From Candidatus Baltobacteraceae bacterium (lineage in GTDB: Bacteria; Vulcanimicrobiota; Vulcanimicrobiia; Vulcanimicrobiales; Vulcanimicrobiaceae), in assembly GCA_036489885.1 (NCBI GenBank), contig DASXEW010000003.1, forward strand, positions 186,001 to 250,000: DNA of 64,000 nucleotides, given 5' to 3'. The translations under genes were made by a program, and so were the position numbers. The notes below the pieces were generated by a model. That model worked only from the letters and a program-made list of their open reading frames with translations. It was not told where the DNA came from and did no database searches. Of this stretch, positions 16,387 through 24,777 are shown piece by piece (the stretch's first letter is position 1; every line of letters starts with the position of its first letter).

Positions 16387-17192
16387 CGTTTCGGCCGGGA
16401 CTGCAGATTAACGAGACCGCTCGACGTCGGGAGTGGCGTTGGACCGGCGCCGTGCTTGTCGACGAGGACGGCCCCAGCAGCTGCGGCGGCAGCGGCACCG
16501 AGAACCTGACCTGTCGCGTCATGCGGCGGTTCGAGCACTACGGGTGCGGCAGCACTCGGGTCGGTCGAGAGACCTGCCTCGGAAAAGCTCTGCAGAATCG
16601 AGCCGGTCGTGCTTACGGTACTGACGGCACCGGCGGACGTTACGACGAGAGTCTGTCCGCTTACGAGCGGATACGCGTTCGAACCAATGGTCACGACAAC
16701 GTCGTTTGGGCTGCAGGCAAGACACGAGATGACGTCGCCGTTCGTGGCGCTGGACGAGATGAGTCCGATCGTCCCGCGCACGGCTACATTTGAACTCGGA
16801 GTGACGAACGTGTAGTTCGATACCGCGCCTTTTGGATGCTTGACGTCGAACCGCAGCGTCCCGCCGGACTGAGGTATGCTGATCGTGGACGACGCATTTT
16901 CCGCCTGCCTGATCGCATTGACTTCGATTCGCGAGTTCGCGCCGATTCCGACTAGGGATGAATCCGGGAGCGTAAGGAGAGCGCGCGATCGCTGACCGAC
17001 GACGGCGAAGCTGCCGTCGGAAACGAGCTGCTCACCCGCAACCGCAACATATGGCGCACCAGCGGTTTGCGTATAACCGACCTCACCGGCAACGTGCCGG
17101 AGAACTGTACCAACTGCGGCGACTCCTTGCCGTGTGAAGCCAGTGGCCACAAAAAACGCAAGGAGCGCGACAAGAAATGCGACTTTCCTCAT
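16383..17192 (-). CDS. FecR domain protein, exported
   Basis: The 269-residue product has a signal peptide ([19 protein letters not shown]) and a FecR-like domain (about 35-160), with strands [31 protein letters not shown] and [14 protein letters not shown], the last being the conserved end of the domain. A C-terminal Ala-rich hydrophobic stretch follows ([18 protein letters not shown]). No sigma or anti-sigma factor is adjacent, so it is unlikely to be a classic FecI regulator; stand-alone exported FecR proteins are common. It is coupled to the repeat lipoprotein. Confidence 0.8.
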   Translation of the reverse strand: MRKVAFLVALLAFFVATGFTRQGVAAVGTVLRHVAGEVGYTQTAGAPYVAVAGEQLVSDGSFAVVGQRSRALLTLPDSSLVGIGANSRIEVNAIRQAENASSTISIPQSGGTLRFDVKHPKGAVSNYTFVTPSSNVAVRGTIGLISSSATNGDVISCLACSPNDVVVTIGSNAYPLVSGQTLVVTSAGAVSTVSTTGSILQSFSEAGLSTDPSAAAPVVLEPPHDATGQVLGAAAAAAAGAVLVDKHGAGPTPLPTSSGLVNLQSRPKR

Positions 17193-17540
17193 CGAGCGAT
17201 GGGAGCAATTTTCGAGCGCGCGCTCGGCTCCTTCGAACCGGCGGCAAAATGTGACGAGGGTTACCGCCGCGACGGTCTAGATCTCTAGTTTTATGTACGG
17301 TAGCGTGCATAGCGTTTTCAACGCATTGTGCGATGGGTCAAAATCTCTGCATCGACCGGCACGCAGTCGCCACCGGACACGAGACGACGGATACCGAATC
17401 CGGGAGTGCTTGCTTCGGCTTGCAAATCTGGATCGCGTACCGGAATCCGGCTCGCTTGCAATCGTCACGTTTCCCAAACCGCGCGCTGGTTCGGGATTTC
17501 CGCGGTAACGATGCGGTGTTGGCGTCCTGCGGGCTCTAAC
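17193..17540. other. Intergenic region, no supported gene
   Basis: About 350 bases lie between the FecR start and the hybrid kinase stop, both on the minus strand. Short open frames exist on both strands but lack start signals and recognisable products. On the minus strand TTGAAA followed after 18 bases by TACATA (about 17292-17321) could be the FecR promoter; this is weak. Confidence 0.4.
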
Positions 17541-20500
17541 TCAATAGGCTTTGCGAGGCACGGGAAGCACGACGCGCAATTCCGTGCCCGCATCGCTCGT
17601 TTGGTCGATGCTGACGTCCGCGGCAAGCGCTTTGATGAGAAACAATCCGCGGCCGCCATCGTCGAGTGTTTCGGGAAGCCGTGCGATGATGTAGCGTAAA
17701 CCGGGACCGCTATCGCGAATCGTGGCAACCGGCAGCTCATCCGACCAATCGATGCGAATCAGAACCAGACCTGGAGCGTGCTCGACCGTGTTGGCGAGGA
17801 TTTCGCCGAAGATCAGCTCGGCGACGTAGACCGATTCCATATCAGCAGCGTGCGCGTGAATGAATTTCGTTAGCTCGTGACGTGACGTTCGCGCCGTTTG
17901 CGCATCGCTGGAGTGGAAGCGCCATTCCTTAACGAGGCTCTCGGGATCGACCGGCAGCATCCTAGAATCAACGGTTCCGAACTGCGCCAAAAGGATCGCG
18001 ACGTCGTCGACGGGACGATTCTCACCAAGGACCGCTTTTTGAACGGCTACCGCCGGATGCGCAACGCTCGCGTTTCCAACGAGATCGCTCATTACGGAGC
18101 GCATCGTTTTCTCGGCACGTTCGATGTCGCGCGCAAACTCGGTAAGGCCGTCGGTGTATAGCACGAGCACCGCATCTCTCGTGATCGGCAAGCGGTGCAG
18201 CACGGTTTCCATCGTGTCGGCAATCCCAAGTGGAATTCCGCCCGCATCGAGCGGGCGAGCCGGCGCATCCCGCGTTTCGGCCAGAAAGGGAGCCGGATGG
18301 CCTGCAGAGGCGTACGACAGAACCTCGCAGCTGCGATCGATGATTCCAACGATCGCGGTAGCGAACGTCTCGGGATATTGAAAACGCGTAACCCGGTTTG
18401 CGTGCTTCAAGATTTCAGCCGGATCGGCACCGGTCAAAGCATATCCGATCATCGACTGCCGGATCGATGCAGCCGTTATGGATGCGCCGACACCGTGACC
18501 CGCTACGTCGCCGATCGAGATGAGGATGCTGCCATTGGGCAGTTGCACGGCGTCAAACCAATCGCCGCCGATGAGCGCATCCTTTTCGGCTGCCACGTAG
18601 ATCGCATCGAAGCGCACGTTGGCCGTGCGCGGAAGTCTGTCGGGCAAGAAGACGCTTTGCAGCGCTTCGGCGACCCGCTTCGATCCTTCCAACGCATGCT
18701 TCTGCGCATCGACGTCGACGTAGCTGCCGTACCAGCGGACGATGTTTCCGCAGTCGTCGCGATGCGCTTCGGCGCGCGTCAGGAACCAGCGATAGCGCCC
18801 GTCGCGGCCGCGCAATCGCAGCTCCATTTCGAATCGCGCGCCGGTCGCGAGCGAATGCGGCCACGCCTCCATGATCTTCGGCAAATCCTCGAGGTGCGGA
18901 ACGCCTTGCCATCCCCAACCGAGGGATTCTTCCGGATCGTGCCCTGTGTACGCGTACCAGCGATTGTTATACCAATCCACGTAGCCGTCGGGAGTCGCGC
19001 TCCACACGATGACGGGAACGGCTTCCGCGAACGTCCGAAATTGCTCTTCGGAAAGCTCCCACGCCCGTTGACGAATTTCTCCCGCGTTCAGGTTTGCGCG
19101 TACTCGCGCGCGCAGTTCCTCAGCGGAAAACGGTTTGGCGATGTAGTCATCCGCACCGATTGTAACACCTTCGAGAGCGTGTTCCGGCCCGGCGCGCGCC
19201 GAGAGCATGATGAACGGCGTCGTCGCAAGGTCCGGATCGGCGCGCACGGCTTTGAGTAGCTCAAAGCCGTCCATTTCCGGCATCATGACGTCACTGATGA
19301 TCGCGTCGAATCGCAGTTCGCGCGCGGCGTCGAGCGCTTCTACGCCGTTTCGAACTGCGGTCACGTCGTACTCGCGCGAGAGCAAGCGCGATACATAATC
19401 GCGCAAATCGCCGTTGTCATCCGCAAGAAGAATGCGCGACCGCTGTTTCGCGCCGGTGGCCGGTCCGGGCGGCGCGGACGTTTCCGCGGAACGCGTAATC
19501 GTCGAATCGACTTCAGCCAGGTACTGCTCTGCGATTTCGCCGGAGCGTAGGACGGCGGATGGCTCGTTCTCGACGGCCTCGGCATCAAGATGCGCGCTGC
19601 CGAATGGAACGCGCACGATGAACGTCGTGCCCTTGCGAAATTCGCTTTCAGCCTGGATCGATCCGCGGTGCAGATCGACGAGATCCTTCACGAGCGCCAA
19701 TCCGATGCCGCTGCCCTCGTGTGAGCGCGACGTCGTTGCGCGCACTCGTCGAAAACGTTCGAAGACGTGCGGCAGTTCACCGGCCGGAATTCCCACACCC
19801 GAATCGCTCACGCGCAGCTCGGCGTAACCGCGGGCGCGCCGCAACGAAACGCGGATCTCTCCCGCGAGCGTAAATTTCAGCGCGTTCGAGAGCAGATTGA
19901 GAACGATCTTCTCCCACATCGAACGGTCGACATAGACGGGACCGTCGAGCGCGACGTCGACGCGGTACTTCAACCCGGCGCTCTCAATCGCCGAGCGGAA
20001 GACGCTGCAGATCTCTTCCGTCAACGCGGCGAGATCGGTTTTGGCGTAGGTCGCTTCGGCTCTTCCGGCCTCGAGCCGCGAGAACTCCAGCAGCGTGTTG
20101 ACGAGCTTGAGCAGCCGCAGCGAATTGCGATACGCGGAGTCGACGAGTGGCTTTTCCCTGGCTCCAACGGTTTTCGAGAGATCGGAAAGCGGCCCGAGCA
20201 TCAGCGTCAGCGGGGTGCGAAACTCGTGGCTGACGTTGGAGAAGAACACGTTCTTCGCGCGATCGATTTCCGCCAGGGCCTCCGCGCGCCGGCGTTCTTC
20301 TTCGTGCACGCGCGCGCTCGCGATCGCGGAGCCGATCTGTGCCGCGACGAGTGCACAGAAATCAACGTAACGCTCATCGAACCGCATGATCGGACTGACG
20401 CCCGCGACGAGCACGCCGGTCGACTCGTTCCCGGCGCTGGATGGAATCGGCGTGCAAGCGCAAACGCCGAAAGAACTATCGACCAGTTCGACGGAGCCGG

Positions 20501-21176
20501 GCCGAAGCTTCGGATCGAATCTCCAACGCGCCGCATCTGCATCGTCTACGCCCGCGGATGCGGCAAGCTGAAAATTACCACTTTCGCCATCTTTCAGGTA
20601 GATGAACGAAAAGGGAACGTCGCGGCCGTGCCGCGCCATGTTATCGACTGCGAGCTGACACTGCTCGACGACCGTCTTGGCTTGCGTTGCGGCAGCCGCG
20701 AGGTCGCGCAGCAATCGCATGCGACGCTCGCCGATAACCTTCTCGGTCGTCTCTTGCACCGTCGCGAGCACGCCGCCGATTCCACTCTCGACGCTTTCAT
20801 CGAAGACCGGACTGTAGGCGACGCTGAAATGCGTCTCTTCCTCGAAGCCGTTGCGACGCAGGACAAGCTCGAGATCATCGCTGACCGACGGCGCCCCTCC
20901 GTGAAGTGGCTGATAGATGAGCGGGCCGATGACATCGAATATCTCATTCCAGCACTCGCGCGTTGGCTGTCCCAGCGCCCGGTCCGGATGCTTCGCTCCT
21001 AAAACTGGCCGGTAGGCATCGTTATAGATCTGGATGAGGTCTTCGCCCCACCACAGCAAGAGCCCAAAGCCGCAGGCGAGCACGTTTTCGACGGTGCTTC
21101 GAAGCGCCGGCGACCAGGTCGAGGTCGGGCCAAGCGGAGTCGATGCCCAGTCGAATTCGGCGACCCGCCGGGTCAT
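17541..21176 (-). CDS. Multidomain sensor: PAS, GAF, histidine kinase, receiver, PAS, SpoIIE phosphatase, RsbW-like ATPase
   Basis: The product has about 1,211 residues. The order is: N-terminal PAS-like domain (~1-130); GAF (~150-300); HisKA with FFSNVSHEFRTPLT (phospho-His near 317); HATPase with DSGVGIP and GSGIGLALV; receiver (ILLADDNGDLRDY, SDVMMPEMDG, KPFSAEEL); PAS with a PAC end; SpoIIE/PP2C phosphatase (GGDWFDAV, GDVAGHG, YTDGLTEF, DDVAILL); and a C-terminal RsbW-like ATPase (LIFGEILANTVEHAPG). It could sense a signal, phosphorylate itself and control a partner-switching sigma pathway. ATG 21176 is chosen over TTG 21197. It is cytoplasmic: no membrane segment is seen. Confidence 0.88.
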   Translation of the reverse strand: MTRRVAEFDWASTPLGPTSTWSPALRSTVENVLACGFGLLLWWGEDLIQIYNDAYRPVLGAKHPDRALGQPTRECWNEIFDVIGPLIYQPLHGGAPSVSDDLELVLRRNGFEEETHFSVAYSPVFDESVESGIGGVLATVQETTEKVIGERRMRLLRDLAAAATQAKTVVEQCQLAVDNMARHGRDVPFSFIYLKDGESGNFQLAASAGVDDADAARWRFDPKLRPGSVELVDSSFGVCACTPIPSSAGNESTGVLVAGVSPIMRFDERYVDFCALVAAQIGSAIASARVHEEERRRAEALAEIDRAKNVFFSNVSHEFRTPLTLMLGPLSDLSKTVGAREKPLVDSAYRNSLRLLKLVNTLLEFSRLEAGRAEATYAKTDLAALTEEICSVFRSAIESAGLKYRVDVALDGPVYVDRSMWEKIVLNLLSNALKFTLAGEIRVSLRRARGYAELRVSDSGVGIPAGELPHVFERFRRVRATTSRSHEGSGIGLALVKDLVDLHRGSIQAESEFRKGTTFIVRVPFGSAHLDAEAVENEPSAVLRSGEIAEQYLAEVDSTITRSAETSAPPGPATGAKQRSRILLADDNGDLRDYVSRLLSREYDVTAVRNGVEALDAARELRFDAIISDVMMPEMDGFELLKAVRADPDLATTPFIMLSARAGPEHALEGVTIGADDYIAKPFSAEELRARVRANLNAGEIRQRAWELSEEQFRTFAEAVPVIVWSATPDGYVDWYNNRWYAYTGHDPEESLGWGWQGVPHLEDLPKIMEAWPHSLATGARFEMELRLRGRDGRYRWFLTRAEAHRDDCGNIVRWYGSYVDVDAQKHALEGSKRVAEALQSVFLPDRLPRTANVRFDAIYVAAEKDALIGGDWFDAVQLPNGSILISIGDVAGHGVGASITAASIRQSMIGYALTGADPAEILKHANRVTRFQYPETFATAIVGIIDRSCEVLSYASAGHPAPFLAETRDAPARPLDAGGIPLGIADTMETVLHRLPITRDAVLVLYTDGLTEFARDIERAEKTMRSVMSDLVGNASVAHPAVAVQKAVLGENRPVDDVAILLAQFGTVDSRMLPVDPESLVKEWRFHSSDAQTARTSRHELTKFIHAHAADMESVYVAELIFGEILANTVEHAPGLVLIRIDWSDELPVATIRDSGPGLRYIIARLPETLDDGGRGLFLIKALAADVSIDQTSDAGTELRVVLPVPRKAY

Positions 21177-21329
21177 TTCCGGCGAAATCTGCCACAAGAC
21201 GGGCTTGTCGAGAAAACGCGACTCGCGAAGGACTGAAATAAGCCCCGGCCTCCCCTCACGGGAGTTACCCAGACGAAAGTCGGTTCTAAACTATCGCCGC
21301 GAGCACAGGCTTTACAAACCGTAAACGCT

Positions 21330-21357
21330 TATAATTGGGTTACCAGGGGGTGTAACC
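21330..21357 (+). promoter_or_regulatory. Likely promoter and ribosome binding site of the PilZ gene
   Basis: A perfect TATAAT lies at 21330-21335 with no good -35 at 16-18 bases. GGTTAC (21338-21343) and GTAACC (21352-21357) form an inverted repeat whose 8-base loop holds the AGGGGG ribosome binding site, 8 bases before the ATG at 21359. Transcription from this -10 would start near 21342, inside the left arm, so the repeat may act as a DNA operator rather than an RNA hairpin. Confidence 0.5.
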
Positions 21358-21358
21358 G

Positions 21359-22009
21359 ATGTTCGCAGCGCTTGTCGGCTGGTACACGGGATGCGAGCGC
21401 AATCGCAGACGGTTCCCTCGTGTCAAACGGGATTTCGACGTCGAGTACAGCTTAGACGGTACCCGTTGGATCTTCGCTCAGGGCGTCGACCTGAGCGGCG
21501 GCGGGATGTGCATGATCACACTATCGCCGATTCTGGCCGACGTCTTCGACGTGCGAATCGACCTCGGGGGCCAGCCGGTCGCCGTACGTTTGCGCAAGAT
21601 CTGGGGAACGACGACGCAGTATCGCGGCAAAGAGGCTCCGTATTACGGACTGCAATTCGAAAAAATTAACGCGCACGATTGGGACGCGGTAATCCGCTCC
21701 ATCACCGGACGTAGTTCAGCGCCGGTAACTCAACTCGAATCGATCCCGCTCGCGGAAACGGAAGCCAAGAATCTCTTGCCGCTGCAGTTTCGTGAACGAA
21801 TGCTCAGCGAGCTGCGGATCCGCTCGCGAATCGATCCGCAAAAACCGTTGCCCGTCGTCTACGAGTATGGGGGCGTGCTGACGGAAAACAGTCAACAGTT
21901 GCATCGCTTTACGGTTCGCTCCAGCATCAACGGCTACGCCGGATTGAAGCGCTTCACAACGCAGGTTTTGGTGCGCGACGACGATAGCGACGTAACGGTC
22001 CTCAGCTAA
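21359..22009 (+). CDS. PilZ domain protein with conserved C-terminal region (paralogue)
   Basis: The 216-residue product has RRRFPRVKRDFDVEYSLDG (RxxxR-type motif) and DLSGGGM (D/NxSxxG motif) of a PilZ domain (~15-115), so it should bind c-di-GMP. The second half (about 135-216) matches the protein at 7995-8666 in pattern: LLPLQFRERML, then VVYEYGGVL, HRFTVRS and RFTTQVLV. A strong AGGGGG ribosome binding site decides the ATG start. It is divergent from the large sensor gene, which may share its regulatory region. Confidence 0.82.
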   Translation: MFAALVGWYTGCERNRRRFPRVKRDFDVEYSLDGTRWIFAQGVDLSGGGMCMITLSPILADVFDVRIDLGGQPVAVRLRKIWGTTTQYRGKEAPYYGLQFEKINAHDWDAVIRSITGRSSAPVTQLESIPLAETEAKNLLPLQFRERMLSELRIRSRIDPQKPLPVVYEYGGVLTENSQQLHRFTVRSSINGYAGLKRFTTQVLVRDDDSDVTVLS

Positions 22010-22170
22010 CAAGAGGTCAATTTCGTCCAAAAGTCTTTTGAACGACCCGCATAACGCTTTCTGTGTTGATTCCCTCTCATGCGCCGCGAGGAACAATTCT
22101 CCAGGGACGACACCGCCGTGTTGGAGGCAAGCGGACGGTGTCGTCCTAATCTTTTCCATCCCATAAAGAC

Positions 22171-22974
22171 ATGACGGCACAATCGGACCCCAAGCCTGTC
22201 GATCTCGGATGCGGAGTGCACGTGCCAATCCGCTGGTCGGCGCTGTGTGTGCTCTACCGGTACGAGCCGTCCTTGCACACGTCGCGGCGCGTCGACGACA
22301 AGACGTTCAGCGCGCCGATGGTCGGACAAACACTCAGCGGCTCGTGGGAATTCCACGGCAAGCGGGGCGGCGCGACGGTAGATTCTCAAACGCTCGTCGC
22401 CGGTACGACCGGGCTTCACTTCGGTTGCAAGCACGAGAAGAATGCGTCCAATCCGGGTCACATCGCGTGTCTGCGACCCGGCGCACTCGATCCGGAAGAA
22501 CCGATGTTTGACGACCAGGTGATCAATCGGTTGCGCGTGCCGGATCTTTCGCGTTGCTTGACGATCGATTCGACGGACGAATTCGACTCGTTCATCTTTG
22601 AAGTCTTCGGTCACGTCTCGCGTGCTTCGCTCGACGGCGACCGCTCGCCTCAGCGATCTTTGCGCATTCAGCGCGCCAAGCGTTTCATCGAACAGCACGC
22701 CTTCGAGGACATCGCGCTCGGTGACATTGCGGCCAGTATCAACGTATCGCCCTTCACATGCTTGCGTCAGTTCAAAGCCTTGACCGGCGTAACGCCGCAC
22801 AGCTACCTGAGCCGGTTGCGCCTCACTCGCGCACAGCAATTGCTTAAAGACCACCGCTTGACGATTGGAGAAATCGGATCGCGCGTCGGAATACGCGATC
22901 GGTTCTATTTCACGCGCTGGTTCTCGAGAGAAGTCGGGATCTCACCGGGAAGGTATCGAAACCTCGGCAGTTGA
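22171..22974 (+). CDS. AraC-family transcriptional regulator
   Basis: The 267-residue product has an N-terminal AraC ligand-type region of about 160 residues with no clear cupin motif, and a C-terminal double helix-turn-helix. The first is FEDIALGDIAASINVSPF; the second is TIGEIGSRVGIRDRFYFTRW, followed by FSREVGISPGRYR, the family signature. It probably binds DNA near its own gene or neighbours. Its last 33 bases overlap the 3' end of the convergent acyltransferase gene. Confidence 0.87.
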   Translation: MTAQSDPKPVDLGCGVHVPIRWSALCVLYRYEPSLHTSRRVDDKTFSAPMVGQTLSGSWEFHGKRGGATVDSQTLVAGTTGLHFGCKHEKNASNPGHIACLRPGALDPEEPMFDDQVINRLRVPDLSRCLTIDSTDEFDSFIFEVFGHVSRASLDGDRSPQRSLRIQRAKRFIEQHAFEDIALGDIAASINVSPFTCLRQFKALTGVTPHSYLSRLRLTRAQQLLKDHRLTIGEIGSRVGIRDRFYFTRWFSREVGISPGRYRNLGS

Positions 22975-24201
22975 GATCGTCGGGACGATTTTCGGCCCGT
23001 CACCGGAGAGAATCCGGTTCTTCTTCCGCAAGAAGGGCCGCTCGATCCCGATGTGGATCGCATAACAAAACGGCAGTAAGACCAGCACCGTAGCGAGCAC
23101 GACGCCGGCGTACAACACGTCGGGATGCGCGGTGCCGAACGGACCGAAGACCATCGTGCCGACCTTCTGGATCGCATCGAGCGCGGTCGGATGGAACAAA
23201 TACCATCCGTACGAGAGCGCCGCCGCGACCACCATCGTACGCGACGATAGCAGCTGCGAAAGCGGGCGGCGCGAATCCGCAACCAGGAAGAGCAGAATGC
23301 TCGCAGCCCCGATCGCGGCGATCGTGTCGTCGACGGCGAGTATGCCCGAGGAGCCGATCCCTTCAACGAGCACCATGGAGAGCTGCAGGACGAAATAGAT
23401 TGCGATTCCGGCAATCGCTACACTGAGCACGACGCCGGCGTGCCGCCGCAGGAGCTCGCGCGACGCGTTTTCGCGGATGAGGACCTGCGCGATGATGCCG
23501 ACGGCAAACAACCCGGCCATTCCGGGGATGTTGCGAATTGCGACGACGACGTCGGCTGAATCCAAAGGATGAAAAACCGCGCCGGCTACGACGCGATACA
23601 CAATGCTCGCGAGAATGACGATGCTGAGCCCGCGGACGACGAACGCGATCCGCGCCTGGCGCGAATGTTTTGCGGTCTCGCGATACGCCCACCACGCCGC
23701 TAGCGGAAGCATGATGTAGAAACCGGCGTCAACCGCCATTGTCCAGAAGACCGGCGAAACCGAAACGACGGTCGATGAACGCAGATCGTTCAAGAACGTC
23801 AGATGCGAAATAACGTCCCAAGCATTGAGCGGAATCGCGTGCCGTTCGAACATGACGACAAAGATCGCGATCGTGATGACCGCGAACGCATATAGCGGAT
23901 AGATGCGCAAGAAGCGCGCCTCGGCGTAATGTAAGGACGACGGCACCTCGCGGTCACGATCGATGATGGCGCGAAGATACGGAACCGAGAGGAGAAAGCC
24001 GCTCAAAACGAAGAGCGCAGCAACACCGAGTCCTCCGCTTCCGAGCGAAAGTGCTACGACGAAGGCGGAACGCTCCGGCGAACGCAGGCCGACATGATCC
24101 AAAAAGACGAGCGCAATCGCAAGCGCGCGGATCCCGTCCGCGGGGCCGAAGTGGACTCCATCGGTAGTGCTGCGCACACATCTATCTTCGTTTTCCGCCA
24201 C
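22942..24201 (-). CDS. Acyltransferase 3 family membrane protein (OafA/YrhL-type)
   Basis: The 419-residue product has about ten membrane segments and the family N-terminus (GIRALAIALVFLDHVG, with the His in the first membrane helix), then SGFLLSVPYL and YAEARFLRIYPLYAF, typical of acyltransferase 3 proteins. These move acyl groups, usually acetyl, onto surface polysaccharides or lipids. No sugar cluster is adjacent, so the acceptor is not known. It starts at GTG 24201. Confidence 0.87.
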   Translation of the reverse strand: MAENEDRCVRSTTDGVHFGPADGIRALAIALVFLDHVGLRSPERSAFVVALSLGSGGLGVAALFVLSGFLLSVPYLRAIIDRDREVPSSLHYAEARFLRIYPLYAFAVITIAIFVVMFERHAIPLNAWDVISHLTFLNDLRSSTVVSVSPVFWTMAVDAGFYIMLPLAAWWAYRETAKHSRQARIAFVVRGLSIVILASIVYRVVAGAVFHPLDSADVVVAIRNIPGMAGLFAVGIIAQVLIRENASRELLRRHAGVVLSVAIAGIAIYFVLQLSMVLVEGIGSSGILAVDDTIAAIGAASILLFLVADSRRPLSQLLSSRTMVVAAALSYGWYLFHPTALDAIQKVGTMVFGPFGTAHPDVLYAGVVLATVLVLLPFCYAIHIGIERPFLRKKNRILSGDGPKIVPTISTAEVSIPSR

Positions 24202-24238
24202 GGGGCGGAGCGAGGGCCGTAAGTCCTAGTTTAGACGG

Positions 24239-24697
24239 CTAAAGGTCAGAGCCGCGTAACAGCGACTCCGATATGTGCTTGATCAGATCTTCCCGAGTGG
24301 CGCTTGCCAAGGTTTTTTTCGCTGCCGCAAATCGACCGGGTCCCGCAATCGCAGCCAAAGCGTTCAGAATCTCACTCATTTCAGCGTGCGAAAGTAATCG
24401 CTCGGGTTCGCATCCATGCGGACACGTCATGCCTTCGACGACTCCGAAAAACCGGCAAATCGCCGGCCGCTCCGCGTAGATCGTGCATCGGCCATTGCGG
24501 TCGAGCGCGCTGCACGCGAGCGGCGACGCGTCCGGTGCACGATCGACCTGTGCAGCGTGAGCCACGTGTTCGATCTCCGGCCGTTCCGCTTCCGTAAACG
24601 CACCGAGCTGAATGATCGCGCCGCAAAAATCCTGACATTTCTGCCGGCACTCGATCTTCGGAATGCGCGCGTAGAGCGCCGCCACTTCAGGATTCAA
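24239..24697 (-). CDS. YkgJ-family cysteine cluster protein
   Basis: The 152-residue product has the YkgJ/zinc- or iron-chelating pattern: IECRQKCQDFCG near the N-terminus, CSALDRNGRCTIYAERPAIC in the middle, then CPHGCEPE. The cysteines probably hold a metal or iron-sulfur site; the cellular role of the family is unknown. The start is TTG 24697 (TTG AAT CCT); the first cysteine lies only 17 residues on, so a later start would lose it. Confidence 0.78.
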   Translation of the reverse strand: MNPEVAALYARIPKIECRQKCQDFCGAIIQLGAFTEAERPEIEHVAHAAQVDRAPDASPLACSALDRNGRCTIYAERPAICRFFGVVEGMTCPHGCEPERLLSHAEMSEILNALAAIAGPGRFAAAKKTLASATREDLIKHISESLLRGSDL

Positions 24698-24740
24698 GAA
24701 TCAGCAACTTACCGTGCTAGCTTCAATTTCACGCAACTAC

Positions 24741-24768
24741 TTGACAATTAGTCGTTGACAACTATAAA
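24741..24768 (+). promoter_or_regulatory. Strong sigma70-type promoter giving a near-leaderless mRNA
   Basis: TTGACA (24741-24746) and TATAAA (24763-24768) are separated by 16 bases. The expected start of transcription is near 24775, and the ATG lies at 24778, so the transcript would have almost no 5' leader and no ribosome binding site. A second TTGACAACTA copy sits in the spacer, making a 14-base tandem repeat and a GTTG-A-CAAC inverted repeat that could be an operator. Confidence 0.7.
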
Positions 24769-24777
24769 ATTAGTTAT

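Noticed and set aside
18195-19259. Long plus-strand frame (354 codons) opposite the sensor kinase gene
   Set aside because: It lies fully antisense to recognisable REC, PAS and SpoIIE domains, and its product is Arg/His-rich without any domain: a codon-bias shadow.
19767-21002. Plus-strand frame of 411 codons
   Set aside because: It is antisense to the GAF and kinase domains; composition is typical of a mirror frame in high-GC DNA.
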